Source of the DNA: Uloborus plumipes
Lineage: Eukaryota; Arthropoda; Arachnida; Araneae; Uloboridae
Assembly: GCA_038373865.1 (NCBI GenBank)
Contig: JAXGGA010006535.1
Span: 1 to 64,000, forward strand
Direction of reading: 5' to 3'
DNA: 64,000 nucleotides
Numbering within the stretch: position 1 is the first letter of the stretch; each line of letters opens with the position of its first letter. This document shows positions 24,542 to 37,205 of this stretch, piece by piece. Under the pieces are notes generated by a model, which was given only the letters and a program-made list of their open reading frames with translations, made no database searches and had not been told where the DNA came from. Both the position numbers and the translations under genes were made by a program.

Positions 24542-25245
24542 TTAAGGTCTGTAAATAAATTTTAGACTATCTTTAATAACTTTGGAAGGCCCAGGATTTG
24601 GAGGCTGTCATGGGAAACTTTTTTAAACTGAAGTTTTAAAAATGGAGTTTTAGATTAAATATTGAGATATTGGAGGAAGTAGTTTTTGCTCTTCCATTAA
24701 TAATTTCAAAATTGAAAACTAAAAGATGCATTCTTAGATTGTTTAGGAGAGTTCGGCGGTCCCGCCAGAAATGTTTCCATCTTTAGGTTCTTACCATGCA
24801 ATTCGTGAAATAGTAGGTGATGTTAAGGAAAAGGTTGGAAGATTCGAAGGCTCCTTCGTTTAAAAACACATACACAAAGTTGGCGACGTCAGGCAAGGAA
24901 AAGAAGAATCCGCTCTACAATCTTTTTGAAATAGAAGTTTCAAAAATGTCATTTTAGAATACATTTGGCTAATTTAAGAGAAGAGGTAGAAAAGCGGCTT
25001 TTCTCTGGAAATGTTTAGAATTTATGCACTAAAATGCATTTCTAAACATAGGGATCTTAAGAAAGGAAGTGGGGGTCGGAACACTTCTCCAGAAATTTTC
25101 TGCAATAAGAGGGTGAAAAACGTAATTTTAAGATTTTTTTTTGGACTCCTAGGGAGTTTATGACACATTTTTAGAACCGCATTTGGGCTTTCGATACACT
25201 TAAGTTTTGCTGCCCGAAGCTAGGGTCCCCTTGCTCTCTCCTAGA

Positions 25246-25548
25246 GGGGCCGTGGTGGCCCGATCGGTAAGGCATCGGACTCGTGTCCGGAGGGACCCGG
25301 GTTCGAAACCCAGCCGATCAAAGATCCACCGCCTTGATTAATGGTGGCTGGGAGGCGTTAAAAATGTCGTGGTCACAAAGTCCTCCAAGTGAAACGATAC
25401 CTCTGGGGGTGCTGGGCCCTAGGGTTTGCTCGACCCTAGGTTCTGGTTCAAAATTAAGAACAGAGCGCTCTTCAGGGCCCTATCCCGGTTAAACCACGAA
25501 GCTGTGGTAGGTACGGGGGACCCTGGAGAGTGTGAAGTGAAGTGAAGT
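25246..25548 (+). repeat. Young tRNA-derived SINE with 13-bp target-site duplication
   Basis: Near-identical to 4625-4923, with intact A-box-like TGGCCCGATCGG and B box GGTTCGAAACC. The tail is GTGAAGTGAAGTGAA. Exact 13-bp duplications GCTCTCTCCTAGA lie at 25233-25245 and 25549-25561. Confidence 0.88.
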
Positions 25549-25856
25549 GCTCTCTCCTAGATCCGACAGTGGCTAACAGTTAAGTTAACTTAGAAAGTTT
25601 TAGCCCAAAGACTTTCCTGGCAGTGATAATTCAAATTTCTGTTCATTTGCTGAACCATCTTTGGTTGAGCGTGATTTTAAGTTGTGCCATCTGTTAAAAA
25701 ACCATCCGAGTCTTTGTCGGAATCCTCAGAATCACTTATGGTTTTGGGAACCTTCCCTCCCAGCTCCCGCTCTTTGGATTCTTGCCCAAATCATTTATGG
25801 AACGCACGATTACATCTCCAGATTAAGCTTTTGACCATATTATAACGTATTATATT

Positions 25857-26720
25857 TAGTACCTGGGGACCGAGCCCGCTCGGTTAAAAAAAAAAAAAGA
25901 TGTATGTAAACTCGTGTTTTTTCTAAAGTGCGAAGTACTATTTGGTTAACTTGAAAAGCATTTTTAAGCCTTTGGTTGCAATTACGCATTTAAAACAGCC
26001 GTAATTTGCTTAAACAAACACGATCTTATTTAATCCATGCTCACCGTAAAATCGCACCCAATTTTATTTCATTTGGCGCCAACGGCGGGCGCGGGAAGGG
26101 TTGATGAGAATGGATGCAGAGTCCCTGTTCTCCAGTACGCATTTGGTTCCAGTTGGTTTTGATTTTCACTTCACTTCACATTCCAGGGTTCCCCCCCCTA
26201 CATACCACAACTCGTGGTTTAACCGGGATGGGGCCTTGAAGAGCGCTCTGTTCATTTTTGAACCAGGCCCAAGGGCCGAGCAAACCCTTGGCCCAGTACC
26301 CTCCCCCCCCCGTGCGGGAATCGTTTAACTTATAGGATTTTGTGACCACGAACATTTTTAACGTCCCCAGCCTCAATTAACCCATTTCAACCTAACGTAA
26401 CACATGTGTCACGCTAATCGACCTCGGTTCAAATAGCAAAAGTAAAACTTAAAGAGTCCCAATGAACTTTATTTTTAGTGTGTGAGTTACTGAAAGATTC
26501 AGCTATTCTAATTCAGCCTTAATTTTTTTCACAACTTTTTATCTTTTACTTTGGCAACGAGTTTAAGCTAAAATGAAATACGCTGATGTGATTAAATATG
26601 AAATATGAAATCCAATTGTTATAACAAAACGTGGTTGCTAGGAAACAGTAACAATGAAAGTAATCATAAAGAAAATGGCGAAATAAAAGCTTCTCAAACT
26701 TTTAATGCAAGGCACAAAAA
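25857..26720 (-). repeat. Composite interspersed repeat, inverted copy
   Basis: Opens GTACCTGGGGACCGAGC and holds the inverse of 3290-3545, a truncated SINE (26165-26390, minus; the tRNA head is missing) and the inverse of 2440-2600 (about 26577-26710). A further trace of the last block is at 58680-58775. Confidence 0.6.
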
Positions 26721-27107
26721 ACGGGGTTTTTTGTGAAAACTCGCGTTTTTACAGAAAAAACGCTGACGTAGATGAACTCAAAAACCAAAACTTTATCTAA
26801 ATACAAGTTTTATCAAAATCGTTAGAGCCGTTTTCGAGAGCCGAAATATAAATATATAAATAAATATCTATACAAGAATTGCTCGTTTAAAGATATTAGA
26901 TAATTAAATACAAATGAATTAGCAGTAAGATTTTCAAGGGATTTTTTCAACTATGCGAATAAAGTTTAAAAAATTCCACAATATTGCTGAAAACCACATT
27001 ATTTTCTCAATTTTGAAAAAAGTTCAATAAGTCTTCGCGTGCCACTCTAAATACTCCGCCGTGCCACACTGTGGCACGCGTGCCGCGGGTTGGCCACCAC
27101 TGGTGTA

Positions 27108-27205
27108 GAGGACCTCCGTGTGGTAGAAACTGCTTCTTCTCTACCAGAGGTCGTGGGTTCGATTGCTCTCAATCAGAAGTTGTGACTTCGATTCCCACCT
27201 CGCCG
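27108..27205 (+). repeat. tRNA-like SINE fragment
   Basis: GTCGTGGGTTCGATTGC and CTTCGATTCCCACC resemble the T-arm/B-box region of a tRNA. No complete cloverleaf is present, so it is not a tRNA gene; more likely a remnant of another tRNA-derived repeat. Confidence 0.35.
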
Positions 27206-27273
27206 TGGGTGTTCTTTCCTTCACTTGTATGGTAAAATCATTCCTGTATTTGTCCGGAAGCAAGGCGCATGAT

Positions 27274-28003
27274 ACACTGTTAAAACTACAGGCTGCATGT
27301 GGCACCTTCAAGAGTGAAAAGTTATGGCGCCAGCGGCACCCCTGAAGAGCCACTTCACTCCCTATGGCACCCTTGAAGGTGATATTAGGCTCTACATGGC
27401 ACCTTAAGTGTGCCATGGGTCACCCATTGGGTACCATAAGGTGACCATAGAGTGCCACTTGACTCCCTATGGCACCCTTGAAGGTGATATTAGGCTCTAC
27501 ATGGCACCTTAAGTGTGCCATGGGTCACCCATTGGGTACCATAAGGTGCCCATAGAGTGCCACTTGACTCCCTATGGCACCCTTGAAGGTGATATTAGGC
27601 TCCATATGGCACCTTAAGGATTCCATGGGTCACCCATTGGGTACCATAAGGTGCCCATAGAGTGCCACTTGACTCCCTATGGCACCCTTGAAGGTGATAT
27701 TAGGCTCTACATGGCACCTTAAGTGTGCCATGGGTCACCCATTGGGTACCATAAGGTGCCCATAGAGTGTCACTTGACTCCCTATGGCACCCTTGAAGGT
27801 GATATTAGGCTCCATATGGCACCTTAAGGGTTCCATGGGTCACCCATTGGGTACCATAAGGTGCCCATAGAGTGCCACTTGACTCCATAATGACACTTTC
27901 AAGAGTGCTATAGGGAGTCAAGTGGCACTCTTCATGGGATGCCGCTGGCGTCACAACTTTTCACCCTTGAAGGTGCTACATGCAACCTGTAGTTTTAACA
28001 GTT
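27274..28003. mobile_element. Foldback-type DNA element with long TIRs and a 105-bp tandem core
   Basis: Inverted termini of about 95 bp: ACTGTTAAAACTACAGG at the left, CCTGTAGTTTTAACAGT at the right, continuing through GTTATGGCGCCAGCGGCA versus TGCCGCTGGCGTCACAAC. TA dinucleotides flank it. Between them sit about five head-to-tail 105-bp units. No coding frame. It ends about 270 bp upstream of exon A. Confidence 0.8.
27361..27885. repeat. 105-bp tandem array (about 5 units)
   Basis: CCTATGGCACCCTTGAAGG recurs at 27361, 27466, 27571, 27676 and 27781, exactly 105 bp apart. Units differ by few bases; two share the variant CTCCATATGGCACC. Each unit has internal GGCACC/GGTGCC dyads. Confidence 0.92.
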
Positions 28004-28273
28004 TACGCAGTCCTCTATGTATGTGTAGCTTCTAAATAAAGAATCTTCCCAAAATTCTGAAGCGATGAACATTTAGATCAGGCAGCGTTGTCAGACTAGT
28101 ACCGGAGACTGATTTCATTTGAAAAAACATGATACTGGCTACTAAAATATTGTCGGCGTTTGAAATGTTCCAAGGAAATGTAAAATGTGTGTGCTTCGCG
28201 AACATTCATAGTTCAAAATTTCATAGATTAAAAATTGGCAACGTGTTTGCTTATGGTATGCATTTCTCTCCAG

Positions 28274-28500
28274 GGTGTGTCCAGCGCCGTCTTCTCGGAT
28301 GAGCGCCGCCATAGCATGGTGGAAGCAAGCGGGTGCCGGTGCGCATGCCAGGGGGGCGGCGATGAGTTCGACCTGCCCCCAGACGATCCCTCTGACAATT
28401 CCTCGCCCGGATGCTGCAACGCACAAGTCTTCACTTCCGTCCTCCTCGGCATCCTGGCTTGCGTCCTCATGACAGGAGGGGTGTTCCTCGCCTTCCACAG
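28274..28500 (+). CDS. Exon A: Cys-rich/acidic segment plus first transmembrane helix
   Basis: Acceptor TTTCTCTCCAG ends at 28273 and donor CAG|GTAATC begins at 28501. Locally GC-rich and codon-like, unlike the AT-rich surroundings. It encodes 75 residues plus two bases of an Arg codon finished in the next exon. It starts GVSSAVFSDERRH, contains the Cys motif CRCAC and an acidic DEFDLPPDDPSD stretch, then CC and a hydrophobic run (FTSVLLGILACVLMTGGVFL) that is a good transmembrane helix. One NSS sequon (N-x-S) lies just before CC. I read it as an internal exon because of the acceptor. The alternative is translation starting at ATG 28253, which adds seven residues and reads through the acceptor. 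No upstream coding exon was recognised, so any signal peptide would lie further 5', possibly outside the window. Confidence 0.82.
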
Positions 28501-28826
28501 GTAATCGTGAAATGTGTTCTTCGTCCCACATAGCGAACCTGGTATCCATTATTACGCAGGGATCAATCCAGGATATTTGACCAAAGTCCTGTTTTTGGTA
28601 TTTTGTAAAGAATAGTTAGGAACTTTGTAAAAAATAGTTTGGAATTGAAGGACTTGGGAGATGAAAGGGTGATGTGACAAAACAAATTGCGAGTAATTAA
28701 AGTTCAAAGTTTTATTGTTGCAGCTTTTTTCTTTTCTGGTTTTGCCGTTAGTGCGCGTATGAAATTGGTTTAATAACATCTACTTTTTGATGTACCAAGT
28801 TTTATTTGCTTACCTATATCTATTGA

Positions 28827-30398
28827 CTAGCAGTACCCGCACGGCGATGCCCGTGCAAAAAAGTAAAGAAAGTCAACTGAATAAATTTAAATTCACTCCA
28901 CCCTCTTAAGTAAAATTATAATATTCTTTAATTCATATGTGCACCACGACCTTTTAAAATATATTGATGACACTTTTAATGCCATTTCAGTTTGTAGTGT
29001 TCAATGCGAGGATTATTTTAGTTTTAAAGACTTTTTTCTTCTTTTCGTGTGTGTGTGAGGAACTTATTTATTTTTAGCGAAATTTTTACGTTTCAATGGA
29101 ACTTTTGACACAACTGTAGAGCCAAGATTTTCGAAAACTCTCAACGACCACAGCAATATTGCCCTTGAAATTTAATATAATTCACCGATTTAACAGTAAT
29201 TTCAATGTAAAATTGGTCGCCAAATCTAAATTTATTAACATAGGGAACCGATTGTATCAGGTAGATCAGCCACAACCATTCTTCCATGATTTTAATGTGA
29301 ACATTAAAAGGAAAGAAATATAATGTCTTTCGTACCATCTCTTTGAAGTGATTACAATGCAGTGACCCTCAAATAATCAAGATTTCACTGGCCGGGAAGT
29401 TTGGAAAATTTCCCGGTTAACTGAATAGCGGTGTTACAGAAAATGTCAGAATGGAACTATTATTATGAAAAATTTAGTGATGGCGGCATTAAATACATGT
29501 TTTAAACATGCAATGAAATACGCTTTAAACTGCAAACAACTACTGTTATTTCCCAGACCGTTTTATTTTTCTTTGAGTTGGAGAAAGTAGTGTTTCACTG
29601 GATGGGAGGTTTGGTAAATTTCCTGATTGTCGCCAAACTTTACGACGCCAAATGCGAAGAAGAACTGATAAGCCATCCCTAAATTTTTAACAATGATAGT
29701 TCCATTGTGACATTTTCGGGAACCCCGAATTTTGAGGAAGTCAACTTAATAAATTTAAATTCACTTTAACCTCCTCTGAAGAAAAAATATTATATCCTTT
29801 AGTTCAAATGCGCTCCACAACCTTTTAAATTCCACTTAAAGTCATGTTAAAGTTTAAATCAATTCGCCAAATAAATATAAGAGACAGAAAGTTAAGTAAG
29901 TAACAGGAGATATTAATTAATCAAATTGAATAAATTTTCAAGGCTTAAATCTATACGCAAATTTAAACCACAAAGTAACTTCAGGGACAAAAGAGCAGCT
30001 GATCAGGAAAATGGCTCTAGTGTTTCAGTTCTGCGTAGAGTTAGGCCTTGAAAATTGACTAAATTTGATTAATTAATATCTCCTGTCCTAATTAACGGAC
30101 AGAAACGTGCTAAAACTTTTCTTTTTCAGAAAAAAAAACCCTTTCCAACGATATATAATGTTTTGGGGTGGGGCGAGGTTTTCCCCCCTCAATTATGGCG
30201 GATACACCAAAAATGAGACTAATTAATTAATTTAAAAATAACTAATTCGAAATTAAAAATTTGGGCTTCGAGGTGCACGAGGGCGGGGTACGTTCGAATT
30301 TTTGAGCCAAGTTTCAGGTCTGTGGGTGCTGCGGGGGCTTCTGGCCAGCGGTTACAAACATACAGACAAACGAACACCGTCATCTTTATATATATAGA
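28827..30398 (-). mobile_element. Non-autonomous Helitron (minus orientation)
   Basis: Read on the minus strand it starts TC (TCTATATATATAAAGATGAC) after a host A. It ends with a GC-rich hairpin (GCACGG-loop-CCGTGC) followed by GGGTACTGCTAG and a host T. TC start, hairpin, CTAG end and A|T insertion are the Helitron hallmarks. No Rep/helicase frame in 1.57 kb. Lies in intron 1. Confidence 0.8.
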
Positions 30399-30757
30399 TT
30401 ACCATTGTCCAGAGTGGTCATTTTTTAAAATGTAACCTAGCCCCTTCATTTTCCAAGCCCTTCAATTTTGTAAAAACTAATTCGTAATTTTTTGAAAAAT
30501 TGTTACGGCAAAAATATTCCCAATCGTTCTTTAAACTCGGATTCCTGTGAAGAGTCCGTTTTCGAGTGTGAGATTTTGCTGGAAAGGTTCATTTTTGAGT
30601 GACTGAATTTTGTGAAGGATCCCTTTTTGAGTTTCTGAATTTTGTGAAGGATCCCTTTTTGAGTTTCTGAATTTTGTGAAGAGTCCCTTTTTGAGTGACT
30701 GAATTTTGTGATGGGTCCTTTAACGGACCTAATTTCTCTCTAGATTGACCCCTGTTA
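30399..30757. repeat. Intervening sequence with short tandem units
   Basis: Between the two Helitrons. Contains three to four imperfect units of about 42 bp based on CTGAATTTTGTGAAGGATCC and TTTTTGAGT (about 30585-30720). Confidence 0.65.
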
Positions 30758-32566
30758 TCTCTACTAATAATAAAGCTGAAGGTGGTTCTGTCTGTCCTTC
30801 TTTCTTTCTTTCTGTCTGTCTGTCTGTTACGCGCGTAGCGCCAAAACCGTTCGGTCGATTTTCATGCCACTTGGCACAAAATTAGTTTGTAGCATGTAGT
30901 TTTGCACCTCGAAGCGATTTTTCGAACATTCCATTTCGTTCTTTTTCTATTCGAATTCTTAGAGGAAATTCGATAAAATAGGGAAGAAATATTCCATACA
31001 CATTTTCAAGTCTTATGTCATTCGAAAGCTTGAAATTTTCTGCACAAAATGACGTTTTTTCGAAGTTTCTACGATCATCAGGAGAGCTGTAACAATTGTT
31101 TTTAGAATCCCGAAATTCAAGGCTTACCTTCAGTAAAGCAAGCCAAACGATTCTAAAATGGCTTTGCTCGCGAATAAAATTTGTTTGAAAATAGAGATGA
31201 AATGAATTATTTTATCAACGGAAATCAACTTTTCATGTTGTTACCATGGTTACGTTTTTATTTCGTTCTTTTTCCCTTAATAATTTTAAAAATGTATTTG
31301 TTTTTGTAACAATCCAAACTCCAAGCCTTATTAAAATTAGTCAAATGAAATATTAAAAACCGTGATAAGATGGCACCTGTCAATCAAATGAGAAATCGAG
31401 TCCTTTCCTTAAAATACAGGATACCATTCTAAATTTATCGTCTGCAAAACATATTTTACTTCATTATTAATTTATTTCAATATAAATTGCAGCAAATGGC
31501 TTGAGTGAACGAATTTAGCTTTTAATTTATCGTTTGCTGGTTGATCTTTGTCGATGTTTATTGTTTTTATTATCATTGTGAAGAATAATGCACGAAATTT
31601 CTATGACTAATACTTAAAATTTTTAGGATCAGTTGAGTTTAAAAGAAAAAATTGCTCCAAATATACTTTTGCAATGTGATTATTTATTGTTGGACTGTAA
31701 TTTGCAGCAATAATTGCATTTAATAAATAATGAAAGACAATATTAAAAATTATTTTTTTGGCGACTTTTTTACAATTTGGCATTCAATTCTATTTCAGTA
31801 TATTTACTTCTATCTTATTGCGATATTGCAACGTTCTTTCTAAAGTATGTCATTTCGGAAAATGTATTATTTTGTTTTTGAAGTTAGGAAAGAAAACTTT
31901 CTTCTTCTTTGAAACTTTGGTAAGATTTCTGTTGGTTTCTGTGAGCAACAAAATTTTTCTTATTTTTTCTTTTGGCTTATTTTTGTGCACCTATCTTTGG
32001 GGTTGCATTCGAATGTCCCCAAGGGGGTGATTTACCCCTTTTATGGGGTAATCAGGGCTTTCAATGCAGACCAAAGTGATATGAATTGGCGCGACCACTT
32101 GGCGATATCTCGCCAAGCTTTTGGTCACCAAGTGTTTGACGCCAATTTGGCGACATATCGCCAAGTTGGCAATAAATTTAGCGAAAAAAAATTTTTTTTG
32201 GGTTCAATTTGGCGCTATTGGCGATATTTTGCGAAAAATCTACTGAATGATGTTAAAATCGGCGATATTTAGGAGATTAATCATTGTAAAACATTTTTTT
32301 GCATTGTTTCGTGGCAAACTAGGGATGCAAATGTTTGAATTGTTATCTTACTCACTTCAAGCACTATTTTAGCACTTAAGGCATCTACTAAGAAATTTAC
32401 ACGTAAAAGGAAGTAGTGTAGGGTCCATACCAAATTTTTATATCATACTTTGAAGGAATTATAGTTGAATTATAACTAAAATAGAGTATTTTTTTCTGCT
32501 ATATCATTTTTTTACAAATGAACTTTTAATTTTATACCACGGGCAAAGCCGTGCGGGTACCGCTAG
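30758..32566 (+). mobile_element. Non-autonomous Helitron (plus orientation)
   Basis: Starts TCTCTACTAATAATAAAGC after a host A and ends CACGG-GCAAAG-CCGTG hairpin, then GGGTACCGCTAG and a host T. The same 3' end family as the neighbour, in the opposite orientation. Near the 5' end is a CTTT/CTGT microsatellite (30800-30830). It contains a truncated copy of the CTTGGCGA repeat at 31984-32436. No Rep/helicase. Confidence 0.82.
31984..32436 (+). repeat. Truncated copy of the ~0.78-kb CTTGGCGA repeat
   Basis: Matches the 3' two-thirds of the array units at 43639-46180, from TGTGCACCT through GTCCATACCA, including the TTGGCGATATCTCGCCAA dyads. Located inside the plus-strand Helitron. Confidence 0.7.
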
Positions 32567-33321
<755 letters not shown>

Positions 33322-33656
33322 GGATGGACCGGATAGTGATTTTGCCGGATACCGGATATCGGATATCCGGTGGCTAATCACACGCCGGATACCGGATATC
33401 CGGCATTACAATTACATTGCATGTTCGCTTATTTTTATGTAATGCAGCTTCAAAACAATAAATCAAAGTTGTTTCTCGCATAATTTCTTTAAGAACATGT
33501 TAAATACATTTAAATTAATTTTTAAAGCCTCTATTTTATTTGTACAGGAGTAGCGCTACATATGAAATGAAACACTAGCATATTGTGATTTCTTTCTAAA
33601 TTATGTATTTTTATCAAAATAGACGAAACTTTAAAAGATTGAATTAAATATTTCTG

Positions 33657-34606
33657 TATATGGGCGATTCTCTGCAAACTGGTAATTTGCTGACCGGACC
33701 AAGTATTTTAAAAATAATAAAGTGTAATAAAATAATTATCGCACTTAATACGAGTAAAGTATTAATACTCGGTGGCCCAATTGTATTTGGAGCGATAACA
33801 ATTTAATTTTTTTTTCTAGAAATTATCTAAGTGCTAAAAACACAGTCCCTGGCTGTCCCAATCGTATTGTCTAACACTTCTAGGTAATATTCCAAAAATC
33901 CTATCAACACTACATAAATTTGGCAATTAATATCTAAAAATTTTATAATGAAGCTATATTTTTCTTATGAAATTAGGTCTAATTACTTATTTTTTAAACT
34001 TAAAATTGTCATGTAAGTTCTGTCCGGAGATTTTTCAAACAGTCCCCTGAGTCAAATTCAAAGCTCCAATAGAAAAAATCTGTTACTCTTGCAAATGTTT
34101 TTTGACATGAAGTTCAAAGCAATCAGTGTGAATTTTCTGAAATTGCCGAGAACGGTACTGAAACGATACTTTGTTTAGTTTGAGAGCAACATTTGTGATG
34201 AAAGTATGCATCAGGATCGTTACGAAAACAGTCCTCTGGGAAGTGATTTTATTAATGTCAATTAGTTTAATTTTGAAACATATTAGTTATTATGTCCACG
34301 ATTTGTGCCTAAATCTATAGGTAGTCTCGTAACTAATTATGCTCCAATAGTTTTGCAGATATTACGCAACAAAGAGCAAAAACACAGTCACCTGGCACAG
34401 GCCCCCGCCTAGTTATACCAGGCGGGGGACTTACCCCCTATCACAATTTATCAGAAAAACACAAGCTTCAATTGGCCCTCTTTCAAACCAAAGTAATAGA
34501 TTCATTTTCTGAGCAATAGTAAAATAATTATACGAACATTTCAAAAAACCATGCCCGGACAGATTTCGTGTAAAAAATGAAGAGTTTACAGAGAATCGCC
34601 CATATA
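33657..34606. mobile_element. Nested TIR element (0.95 kb) in unit 1
   Basis: TATATGGGCGATTCTCTGCA opposes AGAGAATCGCCCATATA, with 23 of 24 terminal bases inverted. Interior non-coding; contains a GC-rich CCCCGCC...GGCGGGG hairpin near 34400-34430. Confidence 0.75.
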
Positions 34607-35241
34607 CTCAAAGTTTAAACTTTTAATTATTCTTAGTTTAAATTTTAAAGCTTTTCTGTTTCAATATCATTTCAATAGGTTTCTACGTAAATGATACAGT
34701 TATTAAATATTTCACCAATATTAAAAAAAAGGAAGAAACAAAGAAAGAAAAAAGGAAAAAAAACTAAGCTCAGATAAACTTTTTTTTTCTTCAAATTGAT
34801 ACATATTTTATTAGAATTTTATGAATTTAAACTTCATTACAAAGTAACACATTTTCTTATTTCTAATTTTGCAATAATATAAAGCAAAATTTTGCTTTGA
34901 AATTCTTTTTTTTAAAGAATAATATGCATGTAATTTTTCTAACATATAAGTTAAAGAAGAAAATATTAAAACAGGACCAGTGTGTTAAATAATAATAATA
35001 ATAATAAAGTTATACTCCAATAATCAGTTAAAAATTTTATATAACTCCAAAAAACAAAGGAACATGTTTTCTGAAGATTCAAATCAGCAGTTTAATTATA
35101 CTTTTAAGAGGTATGCTAAAGTTGTTCACTTTTTAAAAAACAAATGAGTAAACTTTACTTAAATAATCAACTTGAAATTTTACTTTAGTTCCAAAAAATT
35201 AAGATACACATTCTTAAAAGTGGCAAATTATCATTTTAAAT

Positions 35242-36111
35242 CAGGGTGTCAATGATTTAAATCAATTGATTTAAATCAGTGATTTAAATCGCGATTTAAA
35301 TCAATTGATTTTTAAAAAAAATCATTGATTTAAATCACTTTTTATTTTAATCCCTAAAAAATTCTCTTTGGCAATCCCAATTTCATTATTTTTACCATTT
35401 TCTTTTAGAGCTTTGATTTCCATCTAATAAATGGAAAAGTAATCCTACTCATCCCCCCTCCACAGATACTGGAAGGTTGCAGTCCAAATAATATGTATAC
35501 CCAAATAGTGCTATTTGTTGTCTAATATGTGAAATAAAGAAAACACATTCAGGTGCAGGGCAGGTGTTGCAAAGAGTGAACTGAGGGGGGAGGGACATGA
35601 TAGAATGTGTGTGATACACTTTCAGTGAAAAGAAAAAACAAAAACAACCAAACAGAAGATGAATTTTTTTATGCCTTGCATTAGCAACTGCAGGGGGTGG
35701 GGGGGGGCAGTCCTTTTGAGTGGATGAAATTGAATATGATTCCATCTTTACAAAACAAAAAAAAAAATAAAGAGTTGGGGGGGGGGGAGGGCGAATGAAG
35801 TGAGGATTGGGTTGAGCTTCCTGCCCCATTTAATTTTTATCCTAGCTAGTAGACAGGATTATTTTCAGATTGGCTCCTAACACTTTTTTCTGGGTTTCTT
35901 ACTGGTGAAGCTTTACTTCAAAGGTATTTTTGTATTTTTAAAAACTTAAAGGTAAGTTGTTCATGTATAAAAATTAGTTAATAACTGAAGTTTATAATTT
36001 TTTTTAAAAAAATCAAAAAAATCCGATTTAAATCAAAAAAATCTGATTTAAATAAAAAAAATCCGATTTTTTTTATTTTTTTAAAAAAATCATTGATTTT
36101 TTTACACCCTG
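35242..36111. mobile_element. Nested hAT element with 8-bp TSD TTTTAAAT in unit 1
   Basis: CAGGGTGTCAATGATTT opposes AAATCATTG...TTTACACCCTG. Exact TTTTAAAT at 35234-35241 and 36112-36119. Multiple subterminal GATTTAAATC palindromes at both ends. The minus-strand open frame inside is low-complexity Pro/Phe sequence and not convincing. Confidence 0.85.
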
Positions 36112-36251
36112 TTTTAAATACATTAAGGGTCATGCTAAAAATATTCACTTTTTTAAAAACAAATTAATAAACTAATTCTTAAACGATCACATCGAAATTC
36201 AACTTCATTTTGAAAAAATAAAGATACATTCCGAGATGCAAATGTTATATT

Positions 36252-37205
36252 TATGGGTTATTCCAGCCAAAATGGTACAAATCATGTCTGAAATTGTCGA
36301 GTTAAGTTTATCAAATGAAGTAATTTTCGCCAACTAATCATTGTTTTAAAAATTATTCTTTGTTTATTTGTGCATAATGAAGTGTAAATGGCTTGTATAT
36401 ATGAGTCATTCATTAAGGGTTTTGAATAGTTCGAACACTTTGTGTAACAGAGGAGACAAATGAGGTGTGAAAAATATATTTCTAATCGTAAAGAAAAGTT
36501 AATTACAGAACAAGTATAAAATGAACTAAGCATCCTAAAACTAATTCTGTCTGCAATTTCAAGAAAAAATATTTTTTGCACTATTAATGCGACTGTAACA
36601 GAGTGGACATCCCACAGTGCAAATTAACTATCATCAGCACGAATTTTAGGCTTATCTTAGTTACTGATTATATAATTTAATGTATCAAAGTAATCAAAGC
36701 AGATACATTACTTGTACTTATTAAAAAAAATATCACATTGAATGCAATTGCTTATTTTATTTTTGAAAGGCTTGTAACAGAGTGGACAGTTTGAAACATA
36801 AAAAAAAAATCTAGGAACAAAGATAAATAGGTGTTTTTCCGAGATTTTTTTGTTTACATACATAAAAATCAGCAGAAAGGGTGTCAGAAGCATTTTTTGT
36901 GCTGTGCATTGCAAATGATTTTGTTGTTGCATTTCAGCTTAATCTTAAATTGCATTTTAAGTCCTAGCAATTTGAAGCTGGGGCAGATCATTTTTTCCTT
37001 CTTTTGCCAAAGAATTTTTTTTTTTTTTTCGGGGGGGGGGGCGTTATAAATGGCTTATGCCTAAATAAGTAATATTTGGTTACACACAATTAGATGGAGA
37101 ACAAATAAAAAAAATATAATTAATTGGTGGTAAACATTAAAATTAATTCCCAAAATTCTGAAGTATCGGGCCTGATTTGTACCATTTTCGCTGAAATGAC
37201 CGATA
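36252..37205. mobile_element. Nested TIR element (0.95 kb), unit 1
   Basis: TATGGGTTATTCCAGCCAAA and the inverse of TATCGGTCATTTCAGCGAAA enclose 0.95 kb; the inner ATGGTACAAATCA is identical in both arms. Internal direct repeat GTAACAGAGTGGACA (36595 and 36775). Confidence 0.7.

Noticed and set aside
25246..25322. Possible functional tRNA gene
   Set aside because: Although the A-box-like and B-box parts are good, it continues into a SINE body with target duplications and has no proper cloverleaf.
23315..27093. Single 3.8-kb hAT bounded by CAGGGGTGGCCAACC and its inverse
   Set aside because: The 8-bp flanks do not match, so the two ends may come from different insertions.
27361..27885. CRISPR-like regular spacing
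   Set aside because: Units are contiguous 105-bp satellites without variable spacers, in a eukaryotic foldback element.
28142..28549. 135-codon minus-strand frame
   Set aside because: Antisense shadow of GC-rich exon A; no motif and no splice logic.
35449..35829. 126-codon minus-strand frame, duplicated at 39993-40289
   Set aside because: Inside a non-autonomous hAT; Pro and Phe runs come from homopolymers, and conservation is due only to the 4.5-kb duplication.
36282..36581. 99-codon frame duplicated at 40852-41151
   Set aside because: Preserved because the duplicates are near-identical; no recognisable domain and contained in a TIR element.
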